Notes: generated from the sequence alone by a model not told the origin. A stretch of 64,000 nucleotides of DNA from Arion vulgaris (GCA_020796225.1 CM036753.1:7373001-7437000), one strand, 5' to 3'; counted from the stretch's first letter, positions 1 through 11,062 are shown. Numbers and translations are program-made.

Positions 1-147
1 AAGAAAACGTTTAACTGCCAACAATTAAGATTTAGAATTCACAGAATATTGTAATACAGAATGACACCCAGACTTTTGTTAACTTTCGGATAGATTTATT
101 ACGTAGACTTGTTGAAGATTAATGTTAACAGTATCTATGTCGTGATA

Positions 148-400
148 TGTCTGTGGCCTAGGGGTTAGTGACTCTGTCTATTAACCCCGACGTTCTGAGT
201 TCAAATCACGCTGCGGACAGTTTGCTTGCAAATTGTTTCCGTTGATTTTAACAAAGGACGATGGCGCCACCCGTTCAGAAAGCAATGGCAAACTACTGAA
301 CGTATAAGTGGTGCCTAGAAAATCAACGACTTGTTTACTGTGGTTGATGGCTACGTCCTTTGGGATATGCCACGATTTTCATTCATTTCATGTCGTGATA
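148..400 (+). mobile_element. SINE-A, copy 1
   Basis: A tRNA-like head has an A box (TGGCCTAGGGG) and a B box (GTTCAAATC), followed by a body containing CACCCGTTCAGAAAGCAATG and GGCAAACTACTGAACGTA. The same sequence recurs at 25603-25856, which defines the family and its length (about 250 bp). Confidence 0.75.
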
Positions 401-474
401 TAGAGAACATTTCTCTTTATAATTCTAAATGTCCAACATATTTAACATAATCAGATGCATTTTGTTCACAAGAC

Positions 475-615
475 GTCGTCCTATCAAGTAGTAGCATGTC
501 CCTTGCGGAACGTCGCATTCATCACAGCCCGCCTGAAAAAACTCTCTGTCTTTTGCAAGTTCTCCTGCCTCTTCCAGCGTCATGTTCAAGGTTTCTTTGA
601 TGTCCTGCTGTCATC
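475..615 (-). pseudogene. LINE ORF2 3'-end remnant
   Basis: The reverse strand can be read in two frames as TLEEAGELAKDRE followed by RRAVMNATFRKGHATT, the pattern seen at the C-terminal end of LINE ORF2 proteins (x-AKDR-x-WRR-V-x-A). A frameshift separates the halves. The match is short. Confidence 0.3.
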
Positions 616-734
616 TTCGTCTTGGTCGCCCCCTGCCTCATTTTCCAGGAACCATGCCTTCCGTTACGTCTTCCTATGCCATCGAAAAATTGGTTATTGT
701 AATTAAAGCATATTATGCAGGCTTTCAGTGTCCC

Positions 735-1025
735 TAGAGAGACGCAGTAGCGTAGTTGTTAGTGAACTTGCTTCTTAGACTGGTGGTCTGGCTTCAGTCT
801 CACAATGGGTGTAGGATTTTTTTCCTACCGTAACGGCTCTCCGGTCGACCCAGGCCTCAATTGGGTATTGGGAAAAGTTGTTGGAAATAAAGACGACTGG
901 CGGGATGTGGACCACGTCACCATCGTGTGCCGATGGTCAATGAAAAATATGGACTGAACACTGCATGAACACCGCATTACCCTATACATCCCGTGGTATA
1001 AAAAGGGTTCGTTTACTTTACTTTT
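735..1025 (+). mobile_element. SINE-B, copy 1
   Basis: The head includes GTAGCGTAGTTGTTAGTGAA (A-box-like), and the body includes CTCAATTGGGTATTGGGAAA and a 3' part ending CGTGGTATAAAAAG. A homologous copy is at 58915-59275, where the 3' part is tandemly duplicated. Confidence 0.7.
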
Positions 1026-1549
1026 TACTTAGTGTCAAGTAGTTTGCAATAGTCATCTGATAGTGGGCTTCAATGTCCAAATAAGAGTTAGACATGCAAG
1101 TCTTCGAAATGCCGCCCCTTAGATTTCTTTTCTTTAAGATAATCTTCAATTGTGATTTTAATTTCGCTGCTTATGTCGCCCACCTTACGGTTCCGCCTGA
1201 TGCGATCGCCTCTCTGTATCACAACACAGCACGCCCCTGATTGCCATAGACTGGATGATGAGAGAAATCATAAAGGATAACAGCAGAAGATTCGATGAAC
1301 AACAAGTTCAGTTGTCACAAAATGTAAAATTTATTCGAAAAGTTCTAGTAAATAAAGAAATAGTAAACAAGTATTCAGGATCTCCGGAGAAAAAACCAAC
1401 CCAAATTACAAAACACTGAATTGGAACTACACACTTGTATTTCTCTGTATACTTATTGTCTAACCCTGCAGGTCAGCGTTTTTTCCCTAGATCATAACCA
1501 ACTTACACAGTTTTATTTCTGTGTCCTTTACTAACAAAGTAGTCATGTA
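1026..1549. other. no gene recognised
   Basis: Unique-looking, moderately AT-rich sequence. I see no convincing ORF, repeat or RNA. Confidence 0.5.
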
Positions 1550-1630
1550 CCGTGACCTCCGATGATATACGGCCGGCGAGCTCAGGTAAAAATTATTGAA
1601 AATCAGTTTACAACTGTCGTGTTAGCCTCG
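1550..1630 (+). repeat. dispersed repeat I, copy 1
   Basis: Contains ATACGGCCGGCGAGCTCAGG followed by TAAAAATT and ACAACTGTCGTG. It recurs with small changes at 51128-51215. Too short to assign to a class. Confidence 0.55.
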
Positions 1631-1635
1631 CGATT

Positions 1636-2595
1636 TATTTAGTATAGCTTTCTCCAGTAACTATATATATTATTTAGTATAGTTTTCTCCATTAACTTTA
1701 TATATTATTTAGTATAGTTTTCTCCATTAACTTTATATATTGTTTAGTATAGTTTTCTCCAGTAACTTTATATATTGTTTAGTATAGTTTTCTCCATTAA
1801 CTTTATATATTATTTAGTATAGTTTTCTCCAGTAACTTTATACATGTATATTATTAAGTATAGTTTTCTCCAGTAACTTTATATATTATTTAGTATAGTT
1901 TTCTCCATTAACTTTATATATTATTTAGTATAGTTTTCTCCATTAACTTTATATATTGTTTAGTATAGTTTTCTCCAGTAACTTTATATATTGTTTAGTA
2001 TAGTTTTCTCCAGTAACTTTATATATTGTTTAGTATAGTTTTCTCCATTAACTTTATATATTGTTTAGTATAGTTTTCTCCAGTAACTTTATATATTGTT
2101 TAGTATAGTTTTCTCCAGTAACTTTATATATTGTTTAGTATAGTTTTCTCCATTAACTTTATATATTGTTTAGTATAGTTTTCTCCATTAACTTTATATA
2201 TTGTTTAGTATAGTTTGTTTGTTTAGTAGGGGATTAAAGCCTCTTTAAGCCGAGGCACGCCTTTCAACCTAAGGCGAACCTTTTATTGGTTATATCAGAG
2301 CGTGTAGGCCAACAAACATGAAAATAAGAATTAACTCCTTTCGGAGAATCATCTGTTTAGTATAGTTTTCTCCATTAACTTTATATATTGTTTAGTATAG
2401 TTTTCTCCATTAACTTTATATATTATTTAGTATAGTTTTCTCCATTAACTTTATATATTATTTAGTATAGTTTTCTCCAGTAACTTTATATATTATTTGG
2501 TATAGTTTTCTCCATTAACTTTATATATTATTTAGTATAGTTTTCTCCATTAACTTTATATATTATTTAGTATAGTTTTCTCCATTAACTGTATG
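1636..2595 (+). repeat. 35-bp AT-rich minisatellite, about 24 copies, interrupted once
   Basis: The unit contains TTTAGTATAGTTTTCTCC and ATTAACTTTATATATTGT with a period of 35 bases. Units vary at a few fixed sites (ATTAAC/AGTAAC, ATTATT/ATTGTT). The array is split near 2215-2355 by dispersed element E, and the phase resumes after it. Confidence 0.95.
2222..2352 (+). mobile_element. short dispersed element E, copy 1, inserted in the 35-bp array
   Basis: About 125 bases containing GGATTAAAGCCTCTTTAAGC, CTTTTATTGGTTATATCAGA and CCTTTCGGAGAATC. A second copy is at 31550-31678. No coding capacity and no clear terminal inverted repeat or tail, so the class is unknown. The target-site duplication cannot be read because both flanks are array sequence. 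Confidence 0.65.
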
Positions 2596-2599
2596 AATT

Positions 2600-3319
2600 A
2601 ATTCGAAAGATTTGATAGATGTTCTTCTCAAGCGTATACACGTTCTGGGATTGCTCTTCATTTTTTTTTGTCCGGCCAAATATTATGACTTAAATTTCTC
2701 CTTGGATTTGCTACTTTAGCATTGGGGCTTACAATTTCAGAAAAGTAGTACACTTCATTACACGCTTTCATGAAAAGCAGCAAGAAAAACAATAAATATG
2801 AAAGCTTAAAAATTAGAATGGAACAGTCGAGAAGAATTTTTGGTTGACAGCACATCCTGCAGATAAAGCTCCAACCGCGCACATAATGACAGTCAAGATT
2901 GTTAAAACCCTCATTGACAGCCAACAATTTTTCCAACGATTTCTCCACGAATTAATTTATGTTAAAGAAGGCAGCGTCCACGGAGCTATTCAGTCTCCTG
3001 CGCCGGAGTGCCTTTTATCGCGAGAGCCGTGCTGAGGGTAACGCCTCCAGCAACCCCCTCCTAAACGTCCATTCAGAATTGTTAGACGAGTATCTTTTGA
3101 CGCAGATTTAGCCGGGCAATGACAGAACGAGCCCTGCCGAGTTAGAGACGTGGTTTCATAGATTCTGTGGGTAACGGTTCATTCTCTTCCTGCTAACCCT
3201 TCGCTGTCTGATGTTAAATCCACAGTGCTAGCTAGGCTGATATCCTATTAAAACATCAGCAGGGTTAGGGTAACTCCAGCGATTGTTGCTGAGCAGTTCA
3301 TTTTGCTTTCTAAGTTCAA
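2600..3319. other. no gene recognised
   Basis: Unique-looking sequence. The short open frames here show no domain I know. Confidence 0.4.
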
Positions 3320-3745
3320 TTGGATTGAGAGGAGAAGTAAAGAAAGAGAGAGAAGAAGAAGAAGGGAGATATGAATGTGAGGAATCGGAGAGAGAGGGAT
3401 GAAGAGAGAAAAAGAGAAAGGGAGGTATAAATATGGAGATAGAATAGATAAGAGAGAGAGAGAGAGAGAGAGGTGTGATATGGAAAGGGAGGAGGGAGGG
3501 AAAGACGGGGGGGGAGAAAAAGAGAGGGGAAGAAGAGAAAAAGGAGAGGGAGATTAGAGGCACAGGAGAAATCGGAAAGACCGAGATTAATAAAAGAGAG
3601 ATAAGAATAAGATGAGGGATAAGATGAAAAGAGAAAAGGGATAAAAAGAGAAAACTAGAGAGAGAAAAGAAAGAAAAAGAGAGAGAGGAAAAAAATTGTA
3701 GAGAGAAAAAGAGAAAGAATGAGAAAGAGAAGTAGAAAATAAAAA
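3320..3745 (+). repeat. long polypurine tract, GA-rich
   Basis: More than 400 bases almost free of pyrimidines on the + strand, including (AG)n near 3450-3475. The reverse-strand open frame through it (Ser/Phe/Leu-rich) is a product of composition, not a gene. Confidence 0.9.
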
Positions 3746-3916
3746 TGTGAAAATTTTCCATTTCACTTTACTGGACATGATCATGTGGTGTATGAGCCAA
3801 TGCTTCACGATATCTAAGTCTTGTAGTATGTTCTGTATTTTATTTCTCTGTCCATGACGTTCTAAGAATTTGTCGGCAGCAAATTATTTCGAACACTTTG
3901 CTTTAGTTCCTTAATG

Positions 3917-4140
3917 CCTGTGTTGCTCACCTGCCCAGCGTGTTCGTAGCGCGTTGGACGACGGTGTGACAAGCTTCTGTGAGTGCGGGTTCAATTCCTC
4001 GGGTTGGCAGAAAAACCACAAGTTCTCCAGATTTACGGTGTTCGTGGCACCGAACCGAAGGGTTACGAAGTCCATGGCACCGAACCGAAGAGCTGACAAG
4101 CTCAAGTGTTTCTGGATCGAAAAATAAATGCCTGTGTTAA
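3917..4140 (+). mobile_element. SINE-H, copy 1
   Basis: A tRNA-like head contains TAGCGCGTTGG (A box) and GGTTCAATTCC (B box). The body has CCAGATTTACGGTGTTCGTG and an internal duplicated GGCACCGAACCGAAG. The second copy is at 10855-11062. Confidence 0.75.
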
Positions 4141-4235
4141 AGCCCATGCAATAGAACGATAGTGCTACTAATGGGATGACAATATGAAGAGATGGACAGC
4201 TAGAAGCTTGTCAGTGTATTCCACTTCAGCCAGTC

Positions 4236-6795
4236 TCTGTGACATAGAGGTTTGGTGTTCTCCTCTATTTTCAAAAGTACTCGGTTCAATCTCTCGTGGA
4301 GTCATCGGAATATTTTTCCTGGGACTTCTGATCTCAGTGTAGGTGAGATCGAGTTCCTAGTCCTATCAGAGACTTCTGATCTCAGTGTAGGTGAGATCGA
4401 GTTCCTAGTCCTATCAGAGACTTCTGATCTCAGTGTAGGTGAGATCGAGTTCCTAGTCCTATCAGATACCTCTGATCTCAGTGTAGGTGAGATCGAGTTC
4501 CTAGTCCTCATCGAGGAGACTTCTAGATCTCAGTGTAGGTGAGATCGAGTTCCTAGTCCTATCAGAGACTTCTGATCTCAGTGTAGGTGAGATCGAGTTC
4601 CTAGTCCTATCAGAGACTTCTGATCTCAGTGTAGGTGAGATCGAGTTCCTAGTCCTATCAGAGACCTCTGATCTCAGTGTAGGTGAGATCGAGTTCCTAG
4701 TCCTATCAGAGACTTCTGATCTCAGTGTAGGTGAGATCGAGTTCCTAGTCCTATCAGAGACTTCTGATCTCAGTGTAGGTGAGATCGAGTTCCTAGTCCT
4801 ATCAGAGACTTCTGATCTCAGTGTAGGTGAGATCGAGTTCCTAGTCCTATCAGAGACCTCTGATCTCAGTGTAGGTGAGATCGAGTTCCTAGTCCTATCA
4901 GAGACTTCTGATCTCAGTGTAGGTGAGATCGAGTTCCTAGTCCTATCAGAGACTTCTGATATCAGTGTAGGTGAGATCGAGTTCCTAGTCCTATCAGAGA
5001 CTTCTGATCTCAGTGTAGGTGAGATCGAGTTCCTAGTCCTATTAGAGACTTCTGATCTCAGTGTAGGTGAGATCGAGTTCCTAGTCCTATCAGAGACTTC
5101 TGATCTCAGTGTAGGTGAGATCGAGTTCCTAGTCCTATCAGAGACCTCTGATCTCAGTGTAGGTGAGATCGAGTTCCTAGTCCTATCAGAGACCTCTGAT
5201 CTCAGTGTAGGTGAGATCGAGTTCCTAGTCCTATCAGATACCTCTGATCTCAGTGTAGGTGAGATCGAGTTCCTAGTCCTATCAGAGACTCCTGATCTCA
5301 GTGTAGGTGAGATCGAGTTCCTAGTCCTATCAGAGACTTCTGATCTCAGTGTAGGTGAGATCGAGTTCCTAGTCCTATCAGAGACTTCTGATCTCAGTGT
5401 AGGTGAGATCGAGTTCCTAGTCCTATCAGAGACCTCTGATCTCAGTGTAGGTGAGATCGAGTTCCTAGTCCTATCAGAGACCTCTGATCTCAGTGTAGGT
5501 GAGATCGAGTTCCTAGTCCTATCAGAGACCTCTGATCGCAGTGTAGGTGAGATCGAGTTCCTAGTCCTATCAGAGACTTCTGATCTCAGTGTAGGTGAGA
5601 TCGAGTTCCTAGTCCTATCAGAGACTTCTGATCTCAGTGTAGGTGAGATCGAGTTCCTAGTCCTATCAGAGACCTCTGATCTCAGTGTAGGTGAGATCGA
5701 GTTCCTAGTCCTATCAGAGACTTCTGATCTCAGTGTAGGTGAGATCGAGTTCCTAGTCCTATCAGAGACCTCTGATCTCAGTGTAGGTGAGATCGAGTTC
5801 CTAGTCCTATCAGAGACTTCTGATCTCAGTGTAGGTGAGATCGAGTTCCTAGTCCTATCAGAGACTTCTGATATCAGTGTAGGTGAGATCGAGTTCCTAG
5901 TCCTATCAGAGACTTCTGATCTCAGTGTAGGTGAGATCGAGTTCCTAGTCCTATCAGAGACCTCTGATCTCAGTGTAGGTGAGATCGAGTTCCTAGTCCT
6001 ATCAGAGACCTCTGATCTCAGTGTAGGTGAGATCGAGTTCCTAGTCCTATCAGATACCTCTGATCTCAGTGTAGGTGAGATCGAGTTCCTAGTCCTATCA
6101 GAGACTTCTGATCTCAGTGTAGGTGAGATCGAGTTCCTAGTCCTATCAGAGACTTCTGATCTCAGTGTAGGTGAGATCGAGTTCCTAGTCCTATCAGAGA
6201 CCTCTGATCTCAGTGTATGTGAGATCGAGTTCCTAGTCCTATCAGAGACCTCTGATCTCAGTGTAGGTGAGATCGAGTTCCTAGTCCTATCAGAGACCTC
6301 TGATCTCAGTGTAGGTGAGATCGAGTTCCTAGTCCTATCAGAGACCTCTGATCTCAGTGTAGGTGAGATCGAGTTCCTAGTCCTATCAGAGACCTCTGAT
6401 CTCAGTGTAGGTGAGATCGAGTTCCTAGTCCTATCAGAGACCTCTGATCTCAGTGTAGGTGAGATCGAGTTCCTAGTCCTATCAGAGAAGGACGATGAAA
6501 CGTAGATCATATGTTCAAGTTGAGCACGTAAAAGAACCCTTTGCAGTTCAAAACCAAGAAAAGTAGGCTGGAAAGCCGCTGCCCGGTCACAAATTTATAA
6601 GACAGATTAAAAAACAAAAATTCCTGCAAAATATTTTCACAATCTACTAAATTATATCGGGGTCATTGTCTTTGCTACAGAGTTCGTGCACTGTCGCTAA
6701 GAACTTCATGTGAAAGAGATCGAAGCACACATGGCTACTCACCAAAGTGCAATGATGATTGTCTTATCAGTCAATCAATCAATCAATCAACCACC
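4236..6795 (+). mobile_element. SINE-D copy with a giant internal tandem expansion
   Basis: The head (4236-4320) matches the SINE-D head (TGACATAGAGGTTTGGTG, then CGGTTCAATCTC as B box). The tail (6490-6795) contains TTCAAGTTGAGCACGTAAAA, GGCTGGAAAGCCGCTGCC, GTGCAATGATGATTGTC and a (TCAA)n end. Other copies at 30355-30810, 53155-53592 and 50785-51005 have head and tail separated by a single 48-base segment. Here that segment is repeated about 45 times, making a SINE of about 440 bp into one of about 2.56 kb. Confidence 0.88.
4322..6488 (+). repeat. 48-bp minisatellite inside SINE-D, about 45 copies
   Basis: The unit runs GATCTCAGTGTAGGTGAGAT, CGAGTTCCTAGTCCTATCAG, AGACTTCT. Units are almost identical. 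Common variants are ACCTCT/ACTTCT, GATATC/GATCTC and CAGATA/CAGAGA. One unit near 4500-4530 has extra bases (CTCATCGAGGAG) that shift the frame. The 669-codon open frame on the reverse strand (RTRNSISPTLRSEVSD repeated) exists only because 48 is divisible by 3. Confidence 0.97.
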
Positions 6796-6799
6796 TCAC

Positions 6800-7990
6800 G
6801 GAGAAACAAACAATAACAGAGTTACGCCGCAGCCATTCTGCGATGCGGAGACGGTAAATAGTCAGATCTGATGATAACAGACTAAATAAAGAAATAATGA
6901 AAATAAATTAGAAGCAAAGACAGAAATCTGACTGAATCAGAGATAGAAGACAATCAAAATAGAACACAACAGACTCAGCGAGAATTGGAATCAATGCAGA
7001 CTACCCTGCGGCCAATGACAGATACACAGTGTAAGTGTGTATGATGTCGGGTGTGTAGCAGTGAATTCACCCCGGGTGTCGACGAATAAAGTATTCATAC
7101 AATTCAAGCTTGATAGAAGTGGATTTAATTCCCGTTTTGTGGAAATGCAACGAGGCAGAGACACGAATAACGTCCTGCCGGTGTTTGAATAGTGCATACC
7201 CTTACACTATAATTCGGCTTGCTGGTGTTGTTAAACCTGGCTATATAAATACAAGGTTTGAAACAAACAAAAACTGACATTGTGGATCAACCAATTTGGA
7301 ACAGGACTCGGTTTTTCCCCCTTCATATTTTCCTGCTTCTTCGTTCGCTTTACATTAACCCCATGTTAAACCTCTCTTTGTGGTCCACACATGATTTGCG
7401 AATTTGAGCATTAGTACGTTGTGCCAGTTAGGCACCTGCAAACCCGTGGGCCAACATATTTCTGCATGCCTTTTATTCGGGTTCGCAGAGAGAGACTTGA
7501 TCATGGTTTGAGGACACCAACCTTTTATTTAAATATACAAATTGGAAGAAAAACACATTAGGAAAGTCCACCCCCCTAAGCGAACCAGAGCATCGTTAGC
7601 CATGGACCTCACTGTCCTCAAGTTTTTCGATCCACACCCGTGTGAGGTAAGTTTGGTTTGTGTGCTCTTCGGGCCATCAGCAGGCTACAAATTTTGAATT
7701 TTCGCCCTTCTCACGAGAGACTAGCCGGCCCTAGCTCTTCTGGATGCACAGCCTGGTGCTGAACTCCGATTAACGACCTCCTTCGTATTTTAAAATCCTC
7801 CTAAATATATTACAATATAATAGATTTTTGTGAAACAATCGATTCTAATGGAGTTTGACTGGCAATGTCAATGATACACTAGAAACGGCTGTCAAAGCGT
7901 GACGTAATGACAGCGCTGTTCCTTGTATATTAGAGCTCATATGACTGATGACTACGGAGGCATTTGTGCCGAGTAACGATTGCAATATTA
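6800..7990. other. no gene recognised
   Basis: Unique-looking sequence with no supported gene or repeat, apart from short simple runs. Confidence 0.4.
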
Positions 7991-7999
7991 ATATTAATA

Positions 8000-8165
8000 A
8001 TAATAATAATTAAGGGAAGAAGAGATGGTGGAAAACAGAGGAAGAAGATATTGGATGGTCTGACCTAGTGGTTCTACAAAACATCGACGACAGGACTGAT
8101 TAACTGCACCAAGAAGAGAAAGAGAGAGAGTTGTGGAGAGACATGAGCGTCTACGCCGGCAGGCA
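8000..8165 (+). pseudogene. LINE ORF2 3'-end remnant
   Basis: Reads WRKTEEEDIGWSDLV and then EKERELWRDMSVYAGR, the 'WRKT-EED...R-x-WR-x-V' pattern found at the C-terminus of many invertebrate LINE ORF2 proteins, with stops in between. Confidence 0.45.
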
Positions 8166-8397
8166 TGTCACTTGATTGATTGAGTAATAAAAAAAGTTAT
8201 ATTAATTGTAATATTAATATGATATATTAATTATAATAATTGCATTGACCGTGTCGTTCCCTTAGATTTGTCTGTTGCGTGGAGAAGGGATAAACTATTC
8301 CATATGCAACAGCGACCTCACATATTAGCATGCCGAAATAGCGCATTGGCGAGGCAACTCCAGCCTTCACTTATGGTGTCGACACAACACGGGAAGC

Positions 8398-8476
8398 GTA
8401 AGAAAGGGATCGGAGCACACATGGTTACTCACCGAAGTGCAATGATGATGGTCCTATCAATCAATCAATCAATCGA
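8398..8476 (+). mobile_element. SINE-D 3' tail fragment
   Basis: Contains GGGATCGGAGCACACATGGT, CGAAGTGCAATGATGATGG and (TCAA)n, the same as the 3' end of SINE-D elsewhere. The head is missing. Confidence 0.75.
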
Positions 8477-8479
8477 ATC

Positions 8480-8950
8480 GGTTATTTGCTCATATTTCCG
8501 TCCAGCTGGAGCCAGTGAATGCTTTTGACGATGAAAGGAATCCTCTCATTCTACTGGACGGCTACTACTCGCTTCAAGATGGAAAGTTCCCAATCAATTA
8601 CTTGTTGTCCCGCTACAGTTCAACTGTCTCACTCGGTGCGTGAGGTCAAAAAATCAACAAGTGAACTATAAATTATGCAACAGGGAAAAAAACACCTTTA
8701 AGTTAGCTTGATGGAATATCCGAACCATGACAAATGGTCTGACGAAAGACCTCCAGGCAATCAACTATGCTCGAAAGATTTCAATAATTTAAAAACGAGC
8801 TTCCAAGATTTGACATTGACACACTTCAGAAGGCACGCCTGTCCGACTCTGGGTCTCTCTGGGAACAGAGCTATACATTTTTCTGGTGGATGGATGTTAA
8901 AAACAGGAAAGTTGTTTTAAACAAGGCGTTGGATTCTCTGGCAAGAACTA
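8480..8950. other. no gene recognised
   Basis: Short open frames are present but none shows a known domain. Confidence 0.35.
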
Positions 8951-8954
8951 TCTG

Positions 8955-9215
8955 CTGGGTTTCGTGGAAACTTAACACAAAAGATATAGAAGACTTATGT
9001 CACTTCGACATCATTCCTCGACAGTGTCCGTCAACCATATCAGCGTGTATGTACCAGCACTTGCCGCCACCAACGATGCAATGGATGAGTTAAACGACCA
9101 GTTTGACACACTACGATCCTCCACGAAAGTGCTATTGAAACTGCTTAGAGACTTTAACGTAAAGGTTGGCACTCACTGTGACTTCTCGTCCACAGATTTG
9201 AGCAAGTTTCATGCT
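8955..9215 (+). pseudogene. LINE apurinic-type endonuclease, first part
   Basis: Reads MSLRHHSS, then VNHISVYVPALAATNDAMDE, LNDQFDTLRSST and KLLRDFNVKVGTH. This is the middle of an APE-type LINE endonuclease (family pattern I-x-YAP...GDFNARVG). The usual Gly of GDFN is Arg here. The domain continues at 9506 after a SINE insertion. Confidence 0.7.
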
Positions 9216-9227
9216 AGAAAAATAAAT

Positions 9228-9493
9228 CTTCTTGTCTTCTTCTTCGATCCCTCCATATCGTCGACCACTTATTAAACCACTCTTATGATTTGTATGTGAT
9301 CCAGCCTAAGAGCGACTGTATGTGAACCAGTTATGTGCCTACAAGTAGATCAGCACATCCTACTTCTGATAAGCTTTTTATTTACTAGGCTAGCTTCCCT
9401 AGTACCTACCTCAGTGGCCTATTACGACATGCCTTGTAGGTCGCTGGGATACTATTCTTTGCTCAATTTGAGGGCCACAGCAACACACGGGCG
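9228..9493 (-). mobile_element. SINE-G on the reverse strand, inside the LINE endonuclease
   Basis: Matches the SINE-G copies at 36846-37110 and 13553-15050, read on the reverse strand: a (GAA)n tail at the left, TGCCTACAAGTAGA, CGACATGCCTTGTAGGTCGC, and an end at GGGCG. It is flanked by a 12-base target duplication with one mismatch (AGAAAAATAAAT at 9216-9227, AGAATAATAAAT at 9494-9505). Confidence 0.85.
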
Positions 9494-9505
9494 AGAATAA
9501 TAAAT

Positions 9506-9775
9506 GAGAAGGGACTTGCGGAGTTTTATTCGAACCACGACATCGCCATCACAAACACATTCTTCAAGATCAAACCCTTAGTTCACAGTATCATGAAGAC
9601 ACATTCGCTCTAAGCACTGACATCAGCTCGACTTGAATCATCACTATAAATGTTTTCTGTACACTCAATCATTTCATTTCGCAGACTGCGACACCGATCA
9701 CTCACTGGCTCTGCTGCAAATTGCGACTTTAGCCAAAATAGAATCTACCAGAAACGATCAGGTGAAATCGTTTAC
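9506..9775 (+). pseudogene. LINE apurinic-type endonuclease, second part
   Basis: Continues the domain from 8955-9215. It reads EKGLAEFYSNHDIAITNTFF, then a degraded stretch around the HW-HQLDL region, and CDTDHSLALLQIATLAKI, the conserved 'DCDTDHSLV' block at the end of the APE domain. The frame shifts between blocks. Confidence 0.65.
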
Positions 9776-9779
9776 ATCA

Positions 9780-10680
9780 TTGTAGCGACAGTTTTGTTAG
9801 ATCAGATGTTTCATCTGCTACCGTATGACAGTAGACGGTACCATCTGCGGTTGTTAAACCCACTGTCAGATCAGATGTTTCCTCTGCTACCGTATGACAG
9901 TAGACGGTACCATCTGCGGTTGTTAAACCCACTGTCAGATCAGATGTTTCATCTGCTACCGTATGACAGTAGACGGTACCATCTGCGATTGTTAAACCCA
10001 CTGTCAGATCAAATGTTTCATCTGCTACCGTATGACAGTAGACGGTACTATCTGCAACTGTTAAACCCACTGTCAGATCAGATGTTTCATCTGCTACCGT
10101 ATGACAGTAGACGGTACCATCTGCGGTTGTTAAACCCACTGTCAGATCAAATGTTTCATCTGCTACCGCATGACAGTAGACGGTACCGTCTCCGATTGTT
10201 AAACCCACTGTCAGATCAGATGTTTCATCTGCTACCGTATGACAGTAGACGGTACCATCTGCGGTTGTTAAACCCACTGTCAGATCAGATGTTTCATCTG
10301 CTACCGTATGACAGTAGACGGTACCATCTGCGGTTGTTAAACCACTGCCGTGTGGAAGGAGGGAGGGTGGGAGGGAGTTAAAGCTGGAGGAGTAAATCCT
10401 GTAGAAAATTCCAATTGCCCTGTGAGTCAGCACGATTATGCAGAAGGTTAGAAGAGTAAACCTTGACCACAAATCTGAAAGGAGGGACCCTAAGACAGTT
10501 GATGGTTATGTACGCATTCCATTCCATCATCCGGCATCCCCTTGAAACCCTGCTTGTTTCTAAACGTATGGGCTCTGTCTTTCCTTTGGAAGAGACAGTA
10601 GGGTAGATAGGAGGTTTGTGAAAAATAGGCAAGGTACATTCCCCATATCATCTGCCCAGACTAGGTATAAATGGAGAAAA
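9780..10680 (+). repeat. dispersed repeat F, copy 1, with internal 69-bp expansion
   Basis: The right part (10330-10680) contains GCAGAAGGTTAGAAGAGTAA, GGAGGGACCCTAAGACAGTT, AGACAGTAGGGTAGATAG and AAGGTACATTCCCCATATCA. The same order of blocks occurs on the reverse strand at 51970-52480. That copy has one 69-bp segment; this one has eight. No coding domain recognised. Confidence 0.75.
9795..10345 (+). repeat. 69-bp minisatellite, 8 copies, within repeat F
   Basis: The unit includes GATCAGATGTTTCATCTGCT, ACCGTATGACAGTAGACGGT and ACCATCTGCGGTTGTTAAAC. Units are close to identical. It contains short inverted pieces (GATGTTTCATC; CCGTATGACAGTAGACGG). The period is 23 codons, which gives open frames on both strands without implying a gene. 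Confidence 0.95.
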
Positions 10681-10686
10681 AAAACT

Positions 10687-10850
10687 AGCTGATGACCGAG
10701 TTATCCGGAGAACAGAATTACGCAAAGGGGCAGAAACTTAGGAATGAGCTGACAGGCAAGAGAGACAAGAGCAAACTCAGAAGTTGTCACAGTCAAACAC
10801 TTGCCAATTTATCGTCTGTTAAGTCAAAAAAAGGTCATATGTATATAACA
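10687..10850 (+). pseudogene. LINE 3' end, same family as the LINE at 55110-56640
   Basis: Shares ACTAGCTGATGAC, AGAGTT-like blocks, AACTCAGAAGTTGTCACAG and AAACACTTGCC with 56460-56640, in the same order. Confidence 0.65.
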
Positions 10851-10854
10851 ACGG

Positions 10855-11062
10855 TGCCCGCCTGTCCAGCGTGTTCGTAGCGCGTTGGACTACGGGTGAC
10901 AAGTCCTCTGTGAGTGCGGGTTCAATTCCGCGGACTGGCAGAAAAGCCACAGGTTCTCCAGATTTACGGTGTTCGTGGCACCGAACCGAAGGGTTACGAT
11001 GTCATGGCACCGAGCAGAAGAGCTTTCAGCTCAAGTGTTTCTGGATCGGAAAAAAATATATA
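10855..11062 (+). mobile_element. SINE-H, copy 2
   Basis: Same head and body as 3917-4140 (CGTGTTCGTAGCGCGTTGGA, GTGCGGGTTCAATTCC, AGATTTACGGTGTTCGTGGC), ending in an A-rich and (TA)n tail. Confidence 0.8.

Noticed and set aside
3228..3808. 177-codon Ser/Phe/Leu-rich reverse-strand frame resembling a membrane protein
   Set aside because: It is the complement of a polypurine tract; composition alone explains it.
4501..6510. A 669-codon open frame with repeated RTRNSISPTLRSEVSD
   Set aside because: It lies entirely in the SINE-D 48-bp array. A period divisible by three keeps a frame open, and a frame-shifting unit and flanking SINE sequence show no gene.
9650..10472. Open frames of over 230 codons on both strands
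   Set aside because: They come from the 69-bp array within repeat F.
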